From: SAR202 cluster bacterium
GTDB taxonomy: Bacteria > Chloroflexota > Dehalococcoidia > Lucifugimonadales > UBA1123
Assembly (NCBI GenBank): GCA_030752795.1
Contig: JASMDM010000003.1
Location: 16,569-80,568, forward strand
Length of the DNA: 64,000 nt
Direction: 5' to 3'
Below, piece after piece: positions 34,779 to 43,879 of this stretch. Each line of letters begins with the position of its first letter. Positions within the stretch are counted from its first letter, which is position 1. The notes under the pieces were generated by a model. The model saw only the letters and a program-made list of their open reading frames with translations. It was not told the origin of the DNA and made no database searches. The position numbers were made by a program, and so were the translations under genes.

Positions 34779-35828
34779 ATGCTTGTTGAGGACATCGGTG
34801 AGTTCGATCTGATAAACCGCCTGGTTGGCTCGATTGAGGCGCGAAACCAGCAATTCGCGTCTGCACTCGCGGAAGCGGGGGCGATCCTCGATCTTGGCAT
34901 CGGCGACGATGCCGCGTCATGGTCGCTTGCAGGCGACGCCGTGGCGACCACCGACACGATGGTGGACGGCGTTCATTTCATCGCCGATCAGATCGGATGG
35001 GGCGACCTCGGGTACAAAGCGATCGCCACGAACCAGAGCGACATCGCGGCCATGGGATGCATGCCGACGTTCGCGTTGATCACGCTGGGTTTGCGCGGCG
35101 ATCTATCGGTCGAGAATCTCGAGGAGATGTACGCGGGAATGGCCGACGCTTGCGAGCAGAGCGGCGGGATGATCGCAGGCGGCGATATCGTGAAGTCGCC
35201 CGTGTTTTTCATCGCCGTGGGATTAGAAGGAATGACGGCCGCCAATGGGCCACTGATGCGCCGAGACAGCGCCAAACCGGGCGATCTGATCGGTGTGACC
35301 GGCCACCTTGGCTGCTCTGGAGGCGGCTTGAGGTTGCTAATGGATGGCACGGCCTCGGAAAGCGACGATCGGGCACACCTCACGTCGGCGCACTGGCGAC
35401 CGACGCCTCGTATCGCCGAGGGTACGGCGCTCAACAGCCTCGGCGTCAGGTCAGCGATGGACATTAGCGACGGCCTGCTGGACGATCTGGGCAAGCTCTG
35501 CAGGGCCAGCGGAGTCGGCGCGACGGTGCAGGCGGGGCAAGTGCCCGCCGACGCCCCGTTGAAGTCGGCGTTCCCCGACGATTGGCTGAGTCTCGCGCTG
35601 GGCGGTGGCGAAGACTACGAGCTCTTGTTCACGGCGCCGGAAGCGATCATGGAGCGAGCCGTTCGGGGATTGGACACGCCAGTGAGCGTAATCGGAAACA
35701 TACGTGAGGGTTGGCCGTCCGTCGAGGTATTGGACGAGGCGGGCGCCCCCATGGAGGTCACATCGGGCGGCTGGGATCATTTCGCCCGAACTCGAAAAGC
35801 GACACGGTTGGAATTTCAGGAGGCATAG
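34779..35828 (+). CDS. thiL: thiamine-monophosphate kinase
   Basis: 349 aa from ATG 34779. It phosphorylates thiamine monophosphate to the diphosphate cofactor using ATP. The family set is complete: EFDLINRL at the N-terminus, GIGDDAAS, TDTMVDGVHF, GYKAIATNQSDIAAMG, GGDIVKSP, MDISDGLLDDLGKL and GGGEDYELLF. The start codon lies at the predicted transcription start. The next gene, an acyl-CoA ligase, begins 2 bp after the stop. Confidence 0.92.
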   Translation: MLVEDIGEFDLINRLVGSIEARNQQFASALAEAGAILDLGIGDDAASWSLAGDAVATTDTMVDGVHFIADQIGWGDLGYKAIATNQSDIAAMGCMPTFALITLGLRGDLSVENLEEMYAGMADACEQSGGMIAGGDIVKSPVFFIAVGLEGMTAANGPLMRRDSAKPGDLIGVTGHLGCSGGGLRLLMDGTASESDDRAHLTSAHWRPTPRIAEGTALNSLGVRSAMDISDGLLDDLGKLCRASGVGATVQAGQVPADAPLKSAFPDDWLSLALGGGEDYELLFTAPEAIMERAVRGLDTPVSVIGNIREGWPSVEVLDEAGAPMEVTSGGWDHFARTRKATRLEFQEA

Positions 35829-35830
35829 CT

Positions 35831-37423
35831 ATGACATCTTTGAGCCGATCCAGACGCTCGCTCGCGCCATACGAATCCTATCCAATGCAGGGCATCCTGA
35901 CCCGCACCGCGGAACGCCTCCCGGATAAGATCGCCGTAATCGACGGGGACCGCACGTTCACATACCGCGAACTCAATGAGTTGAGCGACAAGTTCGGCGC
36001 GGCCCTTGCAACGTCTGGCATCTCTAAGGGCGACCGCATAGGGCTGCTCGCGCCGAACTGCGTCGAGTTCGTCATCGCCTTCTACGGCATCGCCAAGATC
36101 GGCGCGATCGCGACTACGATCAACTCTGGCTACCGCGAGCGAGAGATCGCCCACCAACTCAACGACAGCCAGGCCGAGACTCTGATCGTCCACGACGCGT
36201 TGAAAGAGATGGCCGACGCCGCGAGCGAGTTGGCGGCCGGCTTGAATCGCACGATTCGGATTTCGCCGGACTCGAGCGATTCATCCTCCTTCTGGGGAAT
36301 GATCGAGGGCTCCACCTCCGCGTTGCCCGAGGTCCGCATCGACCCCGAAAACGACCTCGTCGCGCTCCCTTACTCCTCCGGCACCACCGGGCTGTCGAAG
36401 GGCGTGATGCTCACCCACCACAACCTCACGTCCAACCTAAAGCAGCTTGTCGGCCACCCCGACGAAGGCGCTTCGGTGACCGAGGACGACATCCTGTTAG
36501 TTCACCTCCCTCTGTTCCACATCTATGGATTGGAGGTGCTGATGAACGGCTGCATCGGAGTCGGCGCGACCCAGGTGATGATGGGGCGATTCGACATCGA
36601 AGAGTTCTTACAGCTCCTGTCGAGTCACAAGGTCACGGTGCTGTTCACCGTACCTCCGGTCGGCCTCGGCCTGACCCAATACCCCGACGTCGCCAACTAC
36701 GACCTGTCGTCACTCAGGCTCGGATTCTTCGGCGCCGCCCCACTGTCCGCCGACATGCAATCGCGCATCCAGTCTGTACTCGGCTTCCCGATCATCCAGG
36801 GCTACGGCATGACTGAAACCTCGCCGGTCACCAACTTCGACTTCATGGAACCGGAGCGATCGCGACTCGGCTCCATCGGCCCTGCCGTGTCCGACACCGA
36901 TGAGAAGGTTGTCGACCTCGAAACCGGCGAAACCGAGGTTCCGCGAGGCGAGCCCGGCGAGCTCATGGTTCGCGGCCCGCAGGTGATGAAGGGCTACTTC
37001 AACAACGCCGAGGCCACCGCAGAGACGATCACTGATGACGGCTGGCTCCACACAGGCGACATCGTGAAGATGGACGAAGACGGCTACGTCTGGGTCCTCG
37101 ACCGCAAGAAGGAGCTCATCAAGTACAAGGGCTTTCAGGTGCCGCCGGCCGAGCTCGAAGGCATACTGCTAGAACACCCCGACATCGCCGACGCCGCGGT
37201 CGTCGGCAAGCTCGACGACGAGTCAGGCGAGATCCCGAAGGCCTTCGTCGTCCGCGCCGCCAACGCCGACGTGTCCGACGCCGACGTCATGGGCTTCGTC
37301 CGCGACAAGGTCGCGACGTTCAAGCAGATCCGCGAAGTCGAGTTCATCGACGCGATCCCCAAAAACGCCTCCGGCAAAATCCTCCGCCGCGTCCTGATCG
37401 ACCAGGAGCGCGGGCAGGGGTAG
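35831..37423 (+). CDS. acyl-CoA synthetase / AMP-forming ligase (4-coumarate or fatty-acid CoA ligase type)
   Basis: 530 aa from ATG 35831, with GGAGG seven to eight bases upstream inside the end of thiL. It activates a carboxylic acid through an acyl-AMP to its CoA thioester. Motifs in order are PYSSGTTGLSKGVMLTHHN (AMP-binding), GYGMTETSP, DGWLHTGDIVKMDEDGYVWV, DRKKELIKYKGFQVPPAELE and the catalytic lysine region NASGKILRR. It is probably co-transcribed with thiL, although a metabolic link is not evident. Confidence 0.92.
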   Translation: MTSLSRSRRSLAPYESYPMQGILTRTAERLPDKIAVIDGDRTFTYRELNELSDKFGAALATSGISKGDRIGLLAPNCVEFVIAFYGIAKIGAIATTINSGYREREIAHQLNDSQAETLIVHDALKEMADAASELAAGLNRTIRISPDSSDSSSFWGMIEGSTSALPEVRIDPENDLVALPYSSGTTGLSKGVMLTHHNLTSNLKQLVGHPDEGASVTEDDILLVHLPLFHIYGLEVLMNGCIGVGATQVMMGRFDIEEFLQLLSSHKVTVLFTVPPVGLGLTQYPDVANYDLSSLRLGFFGAAPLSADMQSRIQSVLGFPIIQGYGMTETSPVTNFDFMEPERSRLGSIGPAVSDTDEKVVDLETGETEVPRGEPGELMVRGPQVMKGYFNNAEATAETITDDGWLHTGDIVKMDEDGYVWVLDRKKELIKYKGFQVPPAELEGILLEHPDIADAAVVGKLDDESGEIPKAFVVRAANADVSDADVMGFVRDKVATFKQIREVEFIDAIPKNASGKILRRVLIDQERGQG

Positions 37424-37448
37424 GGCGTGGACGCGCTCGGTGATGTCG

Positions 37449-38594
37449 CTACGGCTCGATGATGCTGGCGTGGGCGAGGTTACTTACCTGGTCCAGGCGG
37501 ACGGTGTGCCACGGTTCCGGGGACTGGGTGTTCGACAGATAAGTGAACGATACGCCGGAGTCGGGGTCCGTCCACGAGTATGACGAGCCCGCGCCGCCGT
37601 GTCCGTAGGTGTTGGGCGAGCCGATCGAGCCCAGGCCGCGGATCGTTGGGGTGTAGCCTCGGACGTGCGGACCTAGGCCGCGATGCATGGGCATGCCCAT
37701 GCTTTCGTCGAGGCGTTCTCCGGTGTGGTTTTGGGTTGCGAACTGGATGACGCGGGGGCTGAGGACGCGCGCTCCGTTGAGCTCACCGCTTGCCGCGAGC
37801 ATCTGATAGAACGCTGCCATGCCTGCCGCGGAGGCGTATCCGCCGCCGCCAGGGATTCCCGCCGCCTTGTGCTCCGGGCGATTCATTCTCGCCGGCGCGA
37901 CCATCGCGTCGTCTTCGAGCACGTGCATGGCTGCGCATCGGTCCTGCGACGCCGGAGGCACGCCCACGAAGATTTCGTTGGCCAAACCGATGGGCGCCAA
38001 CAGGTCGTCTCTGACCACGTCGCGATAGTCTCGGCCGGTGATCGCTTCAATCAGGATTGCGGCCGTCCAGTGAGCCGAGCCGGAATGGTACTTGACCCTT
38101 GATCCGGGTGTCCACTCGAGCGTGAAGTCGCAGACCTCTTGTCTGAGACGATCATGCTCTTCCCATGTATCTTCCGATACGGCGGCAGCCGGGAATCCGC
38201 CCTGGTGCGTCAGAATCTCAAACAGCGTGATGTTGCCCTTCCCGTGCTTGCCGAATTCGGGGATGTAGTCGGTGATCTGATCAGCGAACCGCAGCGCTCC
38301 TTTGTCGACGAGCTGCCAAACGGCGGCGGTGACGAGCACCTTGGTCTGCGAGAACAGCAGCCAAAGCGTGGATTCGTTCGCCGGGGTGGACGGGTCGAGC
38401 GACGCGCGACCGAACGTCTTCAGGCGGGCGATTTTGCCGTGGCGCGCGATTGCGTATTGTGCGCCGGGGTATCGGTCGGCTTCGATGTGCCCTTCGATCA
38501 GGCCGTCGAGTTGGTTGAGACGCACGGGATCGAGGCCTGCGGCTTCGAGTGTCGTCGATTCGATGGGGAGGGTCGTTCCGGTTGTAGTTGCCAT
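37449..38594 (-). CDS. serine hydrolase of the beta-lactamase (class C/EstB) family
   Basis: 381 aa from ATG 38594 (GAGG eight bases upstream). The nucleophile motif is S-x-x-K in LLFSQTKVL, the second is a Tyr in VKYHSGSAHW, and the third is the HGG of NTYGHGGAGSSY. There is no signal peptide, so it is likely a cytoplasmic esterase or transesterase rather than a secreted beta-lactamase. It converges with the acyl-CoA ligase gene. Confidence 0.88.
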   Translation of the reverse strand: MATTTGTTLPIESTTLEAAGLDPVRLNQLDGLIEGHIEADRYPGAQYAIARHGKIARLKTFGRASLDPSTPANESTLWLLFSQTKVLVTAAVWQLVDKGALRFADQITDYIPEFGKHGKGNITLFEILTHQGGFPAAAVSEDTWEEHDRLRQEVCDFTLEWTPGSRVKYHSGSAHWTAAILIEAITGRDYRDVVRDDLLAPIGLANEIFVGVPPASQDRCAAMHVLEDDAMVAPARMNRPEHKAAGIPGGGGYASAAGMAAFYQMLAASGELNGARVLSPRVIQFATQNHTGERLDESMGMPMHRGLGPHVRGYTPTIRGLGSIGSPNTYGHGGAGSSYSWTDPDSGVSFTYLSNTQSPEPWHTVRLDQVSNLAHASIIEP

Positions 38595-38734
38595 ATGCGT
38601 CACCTCGGCGGCTCGCCGTCTGATTTCTTGGGTTGATGCAGCGTTGAGATCGTGCCAGGGCCCAGGACTGCTTGTACGTGAGCAACCACCATTGGACCGA
38701 GCTCATCTTGGTGCGCGGCCTACTTTGGGAAGGT

Positions 38735-38811
38735 CCTTCGACAGGTCCCGACAACGCCGGGATCCCGATGCGTCGGGACTCAGGACGAACGGATGGGGTC
38801 GCAGGTCGACC
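38735..38811. repeat. dispersed repeat family A copy 2, split by a small palindromic insert
   Basis: The two halves CCTTCGACAGG (38735-38745) and CTCAGGACGAACGG (38779-38792) would form the usual element if joined. Between them lies a 33-bp insert (38746-38778) with inverted ends TCCCGAC and GTCGGGA. Confidence 0.7.
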
Positions 38812-38837
38812 TACCGGCTCTGAGCTCCGAGTGCGGC

Positions 38838-40109
38838 CTAGTCCGCGACTCGGAGGAAGGCTGCATTCATCCGCTCGCTGGCCAGTTCGAGTTCTTCGAC
38901 GGACGCGTTCGAGAACGCCAGCCGAAAATGGCTCGTATCCGATTCGAAACCGTCTTTGAAGAAGAACGAGCCTGTCGGAAACATCAGTCCTTCTTTGGCA
39001 GCCGCGTCGGCGAGCTCGGCTGACCCGACTCCGATGCATTCGACCCACAGGAAGAAGCCGCCGGCGGGCCGGATGAACTTGATGTACGGCTCGCAATCTT
39101 CCATGAGGCGATCGCTGAGCGTTTTGCACTTCAACGCATAGAGAGCACGCATTCGCTCGACGTGGGGTTCGAGCGCTCCCGAGTCCACGTAGCGTGCCAG
39201 GGCTCGCTGGACCAGCGGGTTGTTGCCCATGTCGAATCGAACGCGGGAAAGGGCATCGATGTACTCGGGGGTCGCTTCGACCCAGCCCACTCGGACGCCG
39301 GTCGCGATGATCTTGCTGAACGACCCCATTCGGAGCACGCCCTGTCCACCTGACAAAGCGAACATAGACGGCGGGGGCGGCTCGTCGAAGTAGAGCTCGG
39401 TGTAGGCGGCGTCTTCGAGGATCATGATGCCGTACTCGGCACAGATGTCGAGAAGTTCCAGGCGGCGCTTCAGCGACATCGTCAGGCCGGACGGGTTATG
39501 AAAGTCAGGGATTACGTAGACGAACTTCACGCGCTTGCCGTCCGCCACCGCGCGCTCGATGCAAGCCTTGACGCCGTCGACCGAGGTTCCTTGCTCGTCG
39601 ATCCCGGTCTCGACAACGTCCGCCATATGGCCCCGGATCGTGCGGACTGTGCCGGAAAAGCTCGGGCCCTCGACGATCGCGATGTCGCCTGGGTTCAGAA
39701 ACGCGTTGCAGATGTTGTCGAGGGCGCCGGAACTTCCGTTGTGCATCGTGAAGTTTTCGGGTTTGAGGTCTATGTCTTCGATCATGCTCTGCCGCCGGGC
39801 TACGGACTCGCGAAGCCCTTCGAAGCCTACAAGGCCGCCGTAGGTCATGGAATCGTCGCGTTCTTCTGCGAGCACGGCTAGCAGCGATTCGCGGAGCTCG
39901 GCCACCGGAACTGTCAGGCTGTCAGGAATTCCTCCGGCTAATGCGATGGGATTTGGGACGTCCGTGGGCGCGATCCAAGATCTGCCCGCGTCCGTCGGAC
40001 TGCCGGCGCCGATTGTGATAGCGGAGATTGACAGCAGGTCTCGAAAATCCCGTTGTTCCCAGCTATGGGCCAATCGGCCGGCCAAATCACCGACATCGCT
40101 AACTGCCAT
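38838..40109 (-). CDS. PLP-dependent aminotransferase, class I/II (2-aminoadipate/MocR-like, no HTH)
   Basis: 423 aa with AAGGAG six bases before the ATG. The pyridoxal-phosphate lysine is in GSFSKIIATGVRVGW. Other fold I marks are NGSSGALDNICNAFLNPGD, YVIPDFHNPSG and ILEDAAYTELYFDE. The sequence resembles the catalytic half of MocR regulators and 2-aminoadipate transaminases. The amino donor and acceptor are not predictable. Confidence 0.9.
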   Translation of the reverse strand: MAVSDVGDLAGRLAHSWEQRDFRDLLSISAITIGAGSPTDAGRSWIAPTDVPNPIALAGGIPDSLTVPVAELRESLLAVLAEERDDSMTYGGLVGFEGLRESVARRQSMIEDIDLKPENFTMHNGSSGALDNICNAFLNPGDIAIVEGPSFSGTVRTIRGHMADVVETGIDEQGTSVDGVKACIERAVADGKRVKFVYVIPDFHNPSGLTMSLKRRLELLDICAEYGIMILEDAAYTELYFDEPPPPSMFALSGGQGVLRMGSFSKIIATGVRVGWVEATPEYIDALSRVRFDMGNNPLVQRALARYVDSGALEPHVERMRALYALKCKTLSDRLMEDCEPYIKFIRPAGGFFLWVECIGVGSAELADAAAKEGLMFPTGSFFFKDGFESDTSHFRLAFSNASVEELELASERMNAAFLRVAD

Positions 40110-40535
40110 CGTTGCTCCTTATCATTCGCATCATCATCCAACATTGTCGCGACGGTCGTTCCGCGCACCGGGCCGAAACGTCGCGGTTGCCGACGGATCG
40201 ATTCTCCAGCGTGCACTCATTCCGCCACCGGTGAACGATCGACGCTCCGAACGTAGCGGTCGGAGCGCACAGGGTAGTATCACACATCGAGCCGCCGTGT
40301 TGCGAGTCATTGGGGTCCTACGACAGGTTCGCTTGATGAACGGGTTTGAACCTCGATCACACTGACGGCGCCACGCTCTTTCCAATCGATGCCCGGCCTC
40401 CAAATCTTCACGCGGCGAGACGTCTTGAAATCGTTCGCCTCAGCCACGCAGGCGATTCGGCGAGTGGGTCGCAGTTCTGCTAGGATGTTGACTCCGAAAG
40501 AACCAAAATCGAACACTGAAAGATAAGGTGATCCC
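40110..40535. other. divergent promoter region
   Basis: About 425 bp between the minus-strand aminotransferase and the plus-strand RidA-like gene. No gene and no clear promoter hexamers are found. Confidence 0.5.
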
Positions 40536-41201
40536 ATGGGCAAACACTACGACGACGCGGCCATACCGGACGAGTTGCGACGGAACTTCAACGTCTACGA
40601 TCGGATCACAGAGTTGGGCGTGTCCCTGGGGTCGTTCGAGAGCGAAGTCACTTCGCTGGCCGGCGCCGGGATTGCCGGAGTCGTCCTCCACGAGGGCGGC
40701 CTCGTGTATCTTTCCGGAACTGGCGGCGGGAAGTACCCAATGAACGACGACGCCGAACGAATCGAGCACGGCCAGGCAGGCGCCCGCGACGCTGCGGATG
40801 TGCTGATCCGTAGGCTGCACTGGGCGCTGAGCTGCGGCGGCGAGGGAGACTTGAACGACGTGTTGTACACGGTCAAGGCGCTGGGCATGGTCGTCACCCC
40901 AGGCGGCGGAACGACGAGCGCCGGACCTCCCGTGACGAACGGTTTCTCGTTTCGCTGGCAATCGGTGTTCGGCGGTCCGAGAAGCGACTACGCGGTCGAC
41001 GGCGTCGATCCAGGCGGATTCGCCGGAATCCACGCACGGAGCGCCATCGGCGGGTTCGACGGCAGGTTCTCGATCGAGCCGGAGATCATCGTGGCGGTGC
41101 CGGCGTCGTTGGCGCGTAAGATCATCATGAATCGCGGCTGGTTGTTTCCGCTGCCGCCTGTCATGCTGGAGAAGGTCACGGGGGCGCGAGCCGGGGCGTA
41201 G
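40536..41201 (+). CDS. RidA/YjgF-like protein with extensions
   Basis: 221 aa, longer than the usual 120-130 aa. The core VVLHEGGLVYLSGTGGG, then ARDAADVLIRRLHWALSCGG-x-GDLNDVLYTVKAL, follows the RidA (enamine/imine deaminase) pattern. A 45-residue N-terminal addition and a C-terminal extension are present. The catalytic Arg of RidA is not obvious, so enzymatic activity is uncertain. AAGGTG precedes the ATG. Confidence 0.72.
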   Translation: MGKHYDDAAIPDELRRNFNVYDRITELGVSLGSFESEVTSLAGAGIAGVVLHEGGLVYLSGTGGGKYPMNDDAERIEHGQAGARDAADVLIRRLHWALSCGGEGDLNDVLYTVKALGMVVTPGGGTTSAGPPVTNGFSFRWQSVFGGPRSDYAVDGVDPGGFAGIHARSAIGGFDGRFSIEPEIIVAVPASLARKIIMNRGWLFPLPPVMLEKVTGARAGA

Positions 41202-41568
41202 TTCAACGTGGGCGGCTGGCGGGTTAGGCTTGGCCGTGAACTGCCAGAGCACCGCAGGCGGGTCAGGTGGGTCAGGCGGCGCTAGTAGACCTCCAACATG
41301 CCTGCGTTGGTTTTTGCGACGACATACGTTATGGTTACGCATTTTGGCAAGCTTTATTATGTCATGGCAAGCGTTGTGTTGAGCCAGACACGCGGGAGGG
41401 TTTGAAACCCTCCCCTACGGATTGTTGCGTATCCTGGCGCCTCTGATGCGTGCCCGCGGTTGAATCGTTCCGTAATACCTTGGCCCAATCCTTGACCATG
41501 TGCCTGGTCGCTCCGTACACTGTGGCGCATCGTTTACGTCACGTTGATTGCCGGATGGAGGCGCTGTT
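41202..41568. other. intergenic region with repeat
   Basis: About 365 bp. It contains the family C repeat at 41392-41428 and the TGGAGG ribosome-binding site of the next gene. No gene is seen. Confidence 0.55.
41392..41428. repeat. dispersed intergenic repeat, family C copy 2
   Basis: GGGAGGG, loop TTTGAAA, CCCTCCC hairpin followed by CTACGGATTGTTGC. It is related to 32585-32630. Confidence 0.7.
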
Positions 41569-42936
41569 TTGAGTCGATCGGAGCTATCCGACGCTCTGTT
41601 CACCGACCTGTACCAGTTGACCATGGCGCAGGCGTACTGGCAAAACGACGTGATCGGCGACGCGACGTTCGACCTGTACTTCCGCAACTTCCCGCCCAAT
41701 CGCTCGTACTATGTTTTCGCAGGCCTTGAAGACATCCTCAACTACCTAGAAGACTTCAGTTTCAGTGACCGCGACCTGACGGCGCTCGAATCGCTGGAAA
41801 TCTTCGATCCGGGTTTCGTCGAATTTCTGTCGATGCTGCGGTTCACGGGCCGAGTCCGCGCAATGCCCGAGGGCACGTTGCTGTTCGCCGAAGAACCGGT
41901 GCTTGAGGTGTCCGGGCCGATCATCGAGTGCCAGTTCGCCGAGACGTTCATCGTCAACCAGATCGGCCTGCAAACGATGCTGGCCACGAAGTCGGCGCGA
42001 ATCGTGCACGCGGCGCAAGGGCGAATGCTGGTCGACTTCGCGGCGCGCCGCACACACGGAACCGATTCGGCGATGAAGCTGGTGCGAGCGTCGTACATGG
42101 TCGGCTTCGCCGGGACCAGCAACGTCCAGGCGGCGGCTACCTACGGCATCCAGGCCCACGGAACCATGGCTCACTCTTTCGTCACCGCGTTTCCGACTGA
42201 GCTCGAATCGTTCAGGGCTTACGGCGAATCGTTCCCAAATTCGAGCACTTTCCTCGTGGACACTTACGACACCGAATCCGGGGTCCGCAACGCGGTCAAC
42301 GTTGCCAATGAGATGAAGAGCCGCGGTCAGATGCTGCGAGCCGTGCGACTGGACAGCGGCGACATGTTGGAGCTGTCAACAATCGCTCGTGGGTTGCTCG
42401 ACGAAGCTGGTCTCGAGGATGTGATGGTTCTCGCGTCGGGCGGGCTCGACGAGTACTCGATCGACGAGCTCGTGAAAGCCGGAGCGCCGATCGGCGGGTT
42501 CGGAATCGGCACCAGACTTGGGTCATCGGAGGATGCGCCCAGCACTGAGTTCGTCTACAAGCTGGTGTCGTTCGAGGGAGCGCCGGTGGTGAAGCTGAGC
42601 TCCAAGAAAGCGAACCTGCCCGGCGCGAAACAGGTGTGGCGAGAATCGGTTGAAGGCGGCTTGATGCGCCGAGACGTGATCGCACTCGAGCATGAACCGA
42701 GCCCGTCCCCGACAGCCGCGCCGCTCCTGCGCAACGCGATGCGGTCCGGCAAGGCGTTGGCGCCCCATCCTGATCTCGGCGAGATGCGGGAGCGGTTCCA
42801 GAGCCAGTTCGCGTGCCTGCCGTACCGGTACAAGGAGCTCGAAGCGGCTCCGCGATTCGATGTCACGACGTCCGACGCTCTGCGAGAGCTGACCGACAAT
42901 ACACAACAACAGGCAAGAGAGCGCACTTCCTCATGA
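41569..42936 (+). CDS. pncB: nicotinate phosphoribosyltransferase
   Basis: 455 aa. TTG 41569 is preferred because TGGAGG lies seven bases upstream; another TTG at 41548 is in frame. It makes nicotinate mononucleotide from nicotinate and PRPP in NAD salvage. Family motifs are LFTDLYQLTMAQAYW at the N-terminus, FDLYFRNFP, FAARRTHGTDSAMKL, GTSNVQAAATYGIQAHGTMAHSF (with the His of the phosphorylation loop) and GSSEDAPSTEFVYKLV. The stop overlaps the next start (ATGA). The PRPP synthetase of the same pathway is at 49031. Confidence 0.92.
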   Translation: MSRSELSDALFTDLYQLTMAQAYWQNDVIGDATFDLYFRNFPPNRSYYVFAGLEDILNYLEDFSFSDRDLTALESLEIFDPGFVEFLSMLRFTGRVRAMPEGTLLFAEEPVLEVSGPIIECQFAETFIVNQIGLQTMLATKSARIVHAAQGRMLVDFAARRTHGTDSAMKLVRASYMVGFAGTSNVQAAATYGIQAHGTMAHSFVTAFPTELESFRAYGESFPNSSTFLVDTYDTESGVRNAVNVANEMKSRGQMLRAVRLDSGDMLELSTIARGLLDEAGLEDVMVLASGGLDEYSIDELVKAGAPIGGFGIGTRLGSSEDAPSTEFVYKLVSFEGAPVVKLSSKKANLPGAKQVWRESVEGGLMRRDVIALEHEPSPSPTAAPLLRNAMRSGKALAPHPDLGEMRERFQSQFACLPYRYKELEAAPRFDVTTSDALRELTDNTQQQARERTSS

Positions 42937-43841
42937 CACAGTTCGAGAAACTGAAATCGAGAATCGACAGCGGCGAGGTCATCATCCTGGACGGCGCAAC
43001 CGGCACCGAGCTCCAGCGTCGCGGAGCGCCGATGCACGGCGTGTGCTGGAGCGCCACGGCGTTGTCTACTCATCCCGAAATCGTGCGCGAGACACACGAG
43101 GACTACATCCGCGCCGGCGCCGACATCATCATCACGAACACGTTTTCGACAGACCGCCCTACCCTGGCGCTCGCAGGGATGGGAAACAGAGTCGGTGAGC
43201 TCAACGCCCGGGCCGTCGCGCTTGCGATGGAAGCGCGCGACTCGACCGCCGACAAACCCGTGTGCATAGCCGGTTCCATGGCGCGACACGGCGGGGGGTT
43301 GGAGCGCGCGCCGACCGCCGATCAGACGAGGACCGGGTATCGCGAGATGGCCCATCTGCTGGCCGAGGGCGGCGTCGATCTAATCATGCTCGAGATGATG
43401 CGCGACATCGAAAGCACTGCCTTCGCGATCGAGGGGGCGCTGTCGACTGGATTGCCGACGTGGGTCGGATTTAGCGTCAAGTTCGACGAGGACGGGCAGG
43501 TCGTGCTGCTCGACAGTCGAGGCGAAAGCTTCGCCGACGCGTTGGATGCGCTGACACCGCTGGGCGCGAGCCTGGTCTCGGTGATGCATTCCGATCTCGA
43601 ACAGACCAACGCGGCGCTCGAGATCGTCCGAGAGCGATGGTCAGGGCCGTGGGGCGCCTACGCGCAGGCGGGCCGGATGACCATGCCGGATTGGCAGTTC
43701 GAAGGGATCGCCACTCCCGACGAATACTTGTCTGAAGCCCAGGGTTGGGTTGACGCCGGCGGACAATTGATCGGCTGCTGCTGCGGGCTTGGCGCGGAGC
43801 ACATTCAGGCGCTGAGCGAGGGGCTGTCGAACGACGGCTGA
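42933..43841 (+). CDS. homocysteine S-methyltransferase family protein
   Basis: 302 aa from ATG 42933, translationally coupled to pncB by a 4-base overlap. The (beta/alpha)8 barrel starts IILDGATGTELQRRG. GADIIITNTFSTDRPTLA is the homocysteine-binding region, and IGCCCGLGAEHI carries the double-Cys zinc site. It uses S-methylmethionine, a betaine or a related methyl donor; which one is not clear. Pairing with NAD salvage is unusual. Confidence 0.88.
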   Translation: MTQFEKLKSRIDSGEVIILDGATGTELQRRGAPMHGVCWSATALSTHPEIVRETHEDYIRAGADIIITNTFSTDRPTLALAGMGNRVGELNARAVALAMEARDSTADKPVCIAGSMARHGGGLERAPTADQTRTGYREMAHLLAEGGVDLIMLEMMRDIESTAFAIEGALSTGLPTWVGFSVKFDEDGQVVLLDSRGESFADALDALTPLGASLVSVMHSDLEQTNAALEIVRERWSGPWGAYAQAGRMTMPDWQFEGIATPDEYLSEAQGWVDAGGQLIGCCCGLGAEHIQALSEGLSNDG

Positions 43842-43879
43842 CGTCATTCCGGCGGCGCAGCGTACTTCCAACGGCTGGC

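Noticed and set aside
40440..41342. 300-codon minus-strand frame over the RidA-like gene
   Set aside because: Low-complexity Arg/His/Pro-rich product typical of shadow frames; the plus-strand frame has a RidA pattern and ribosome-binding site.
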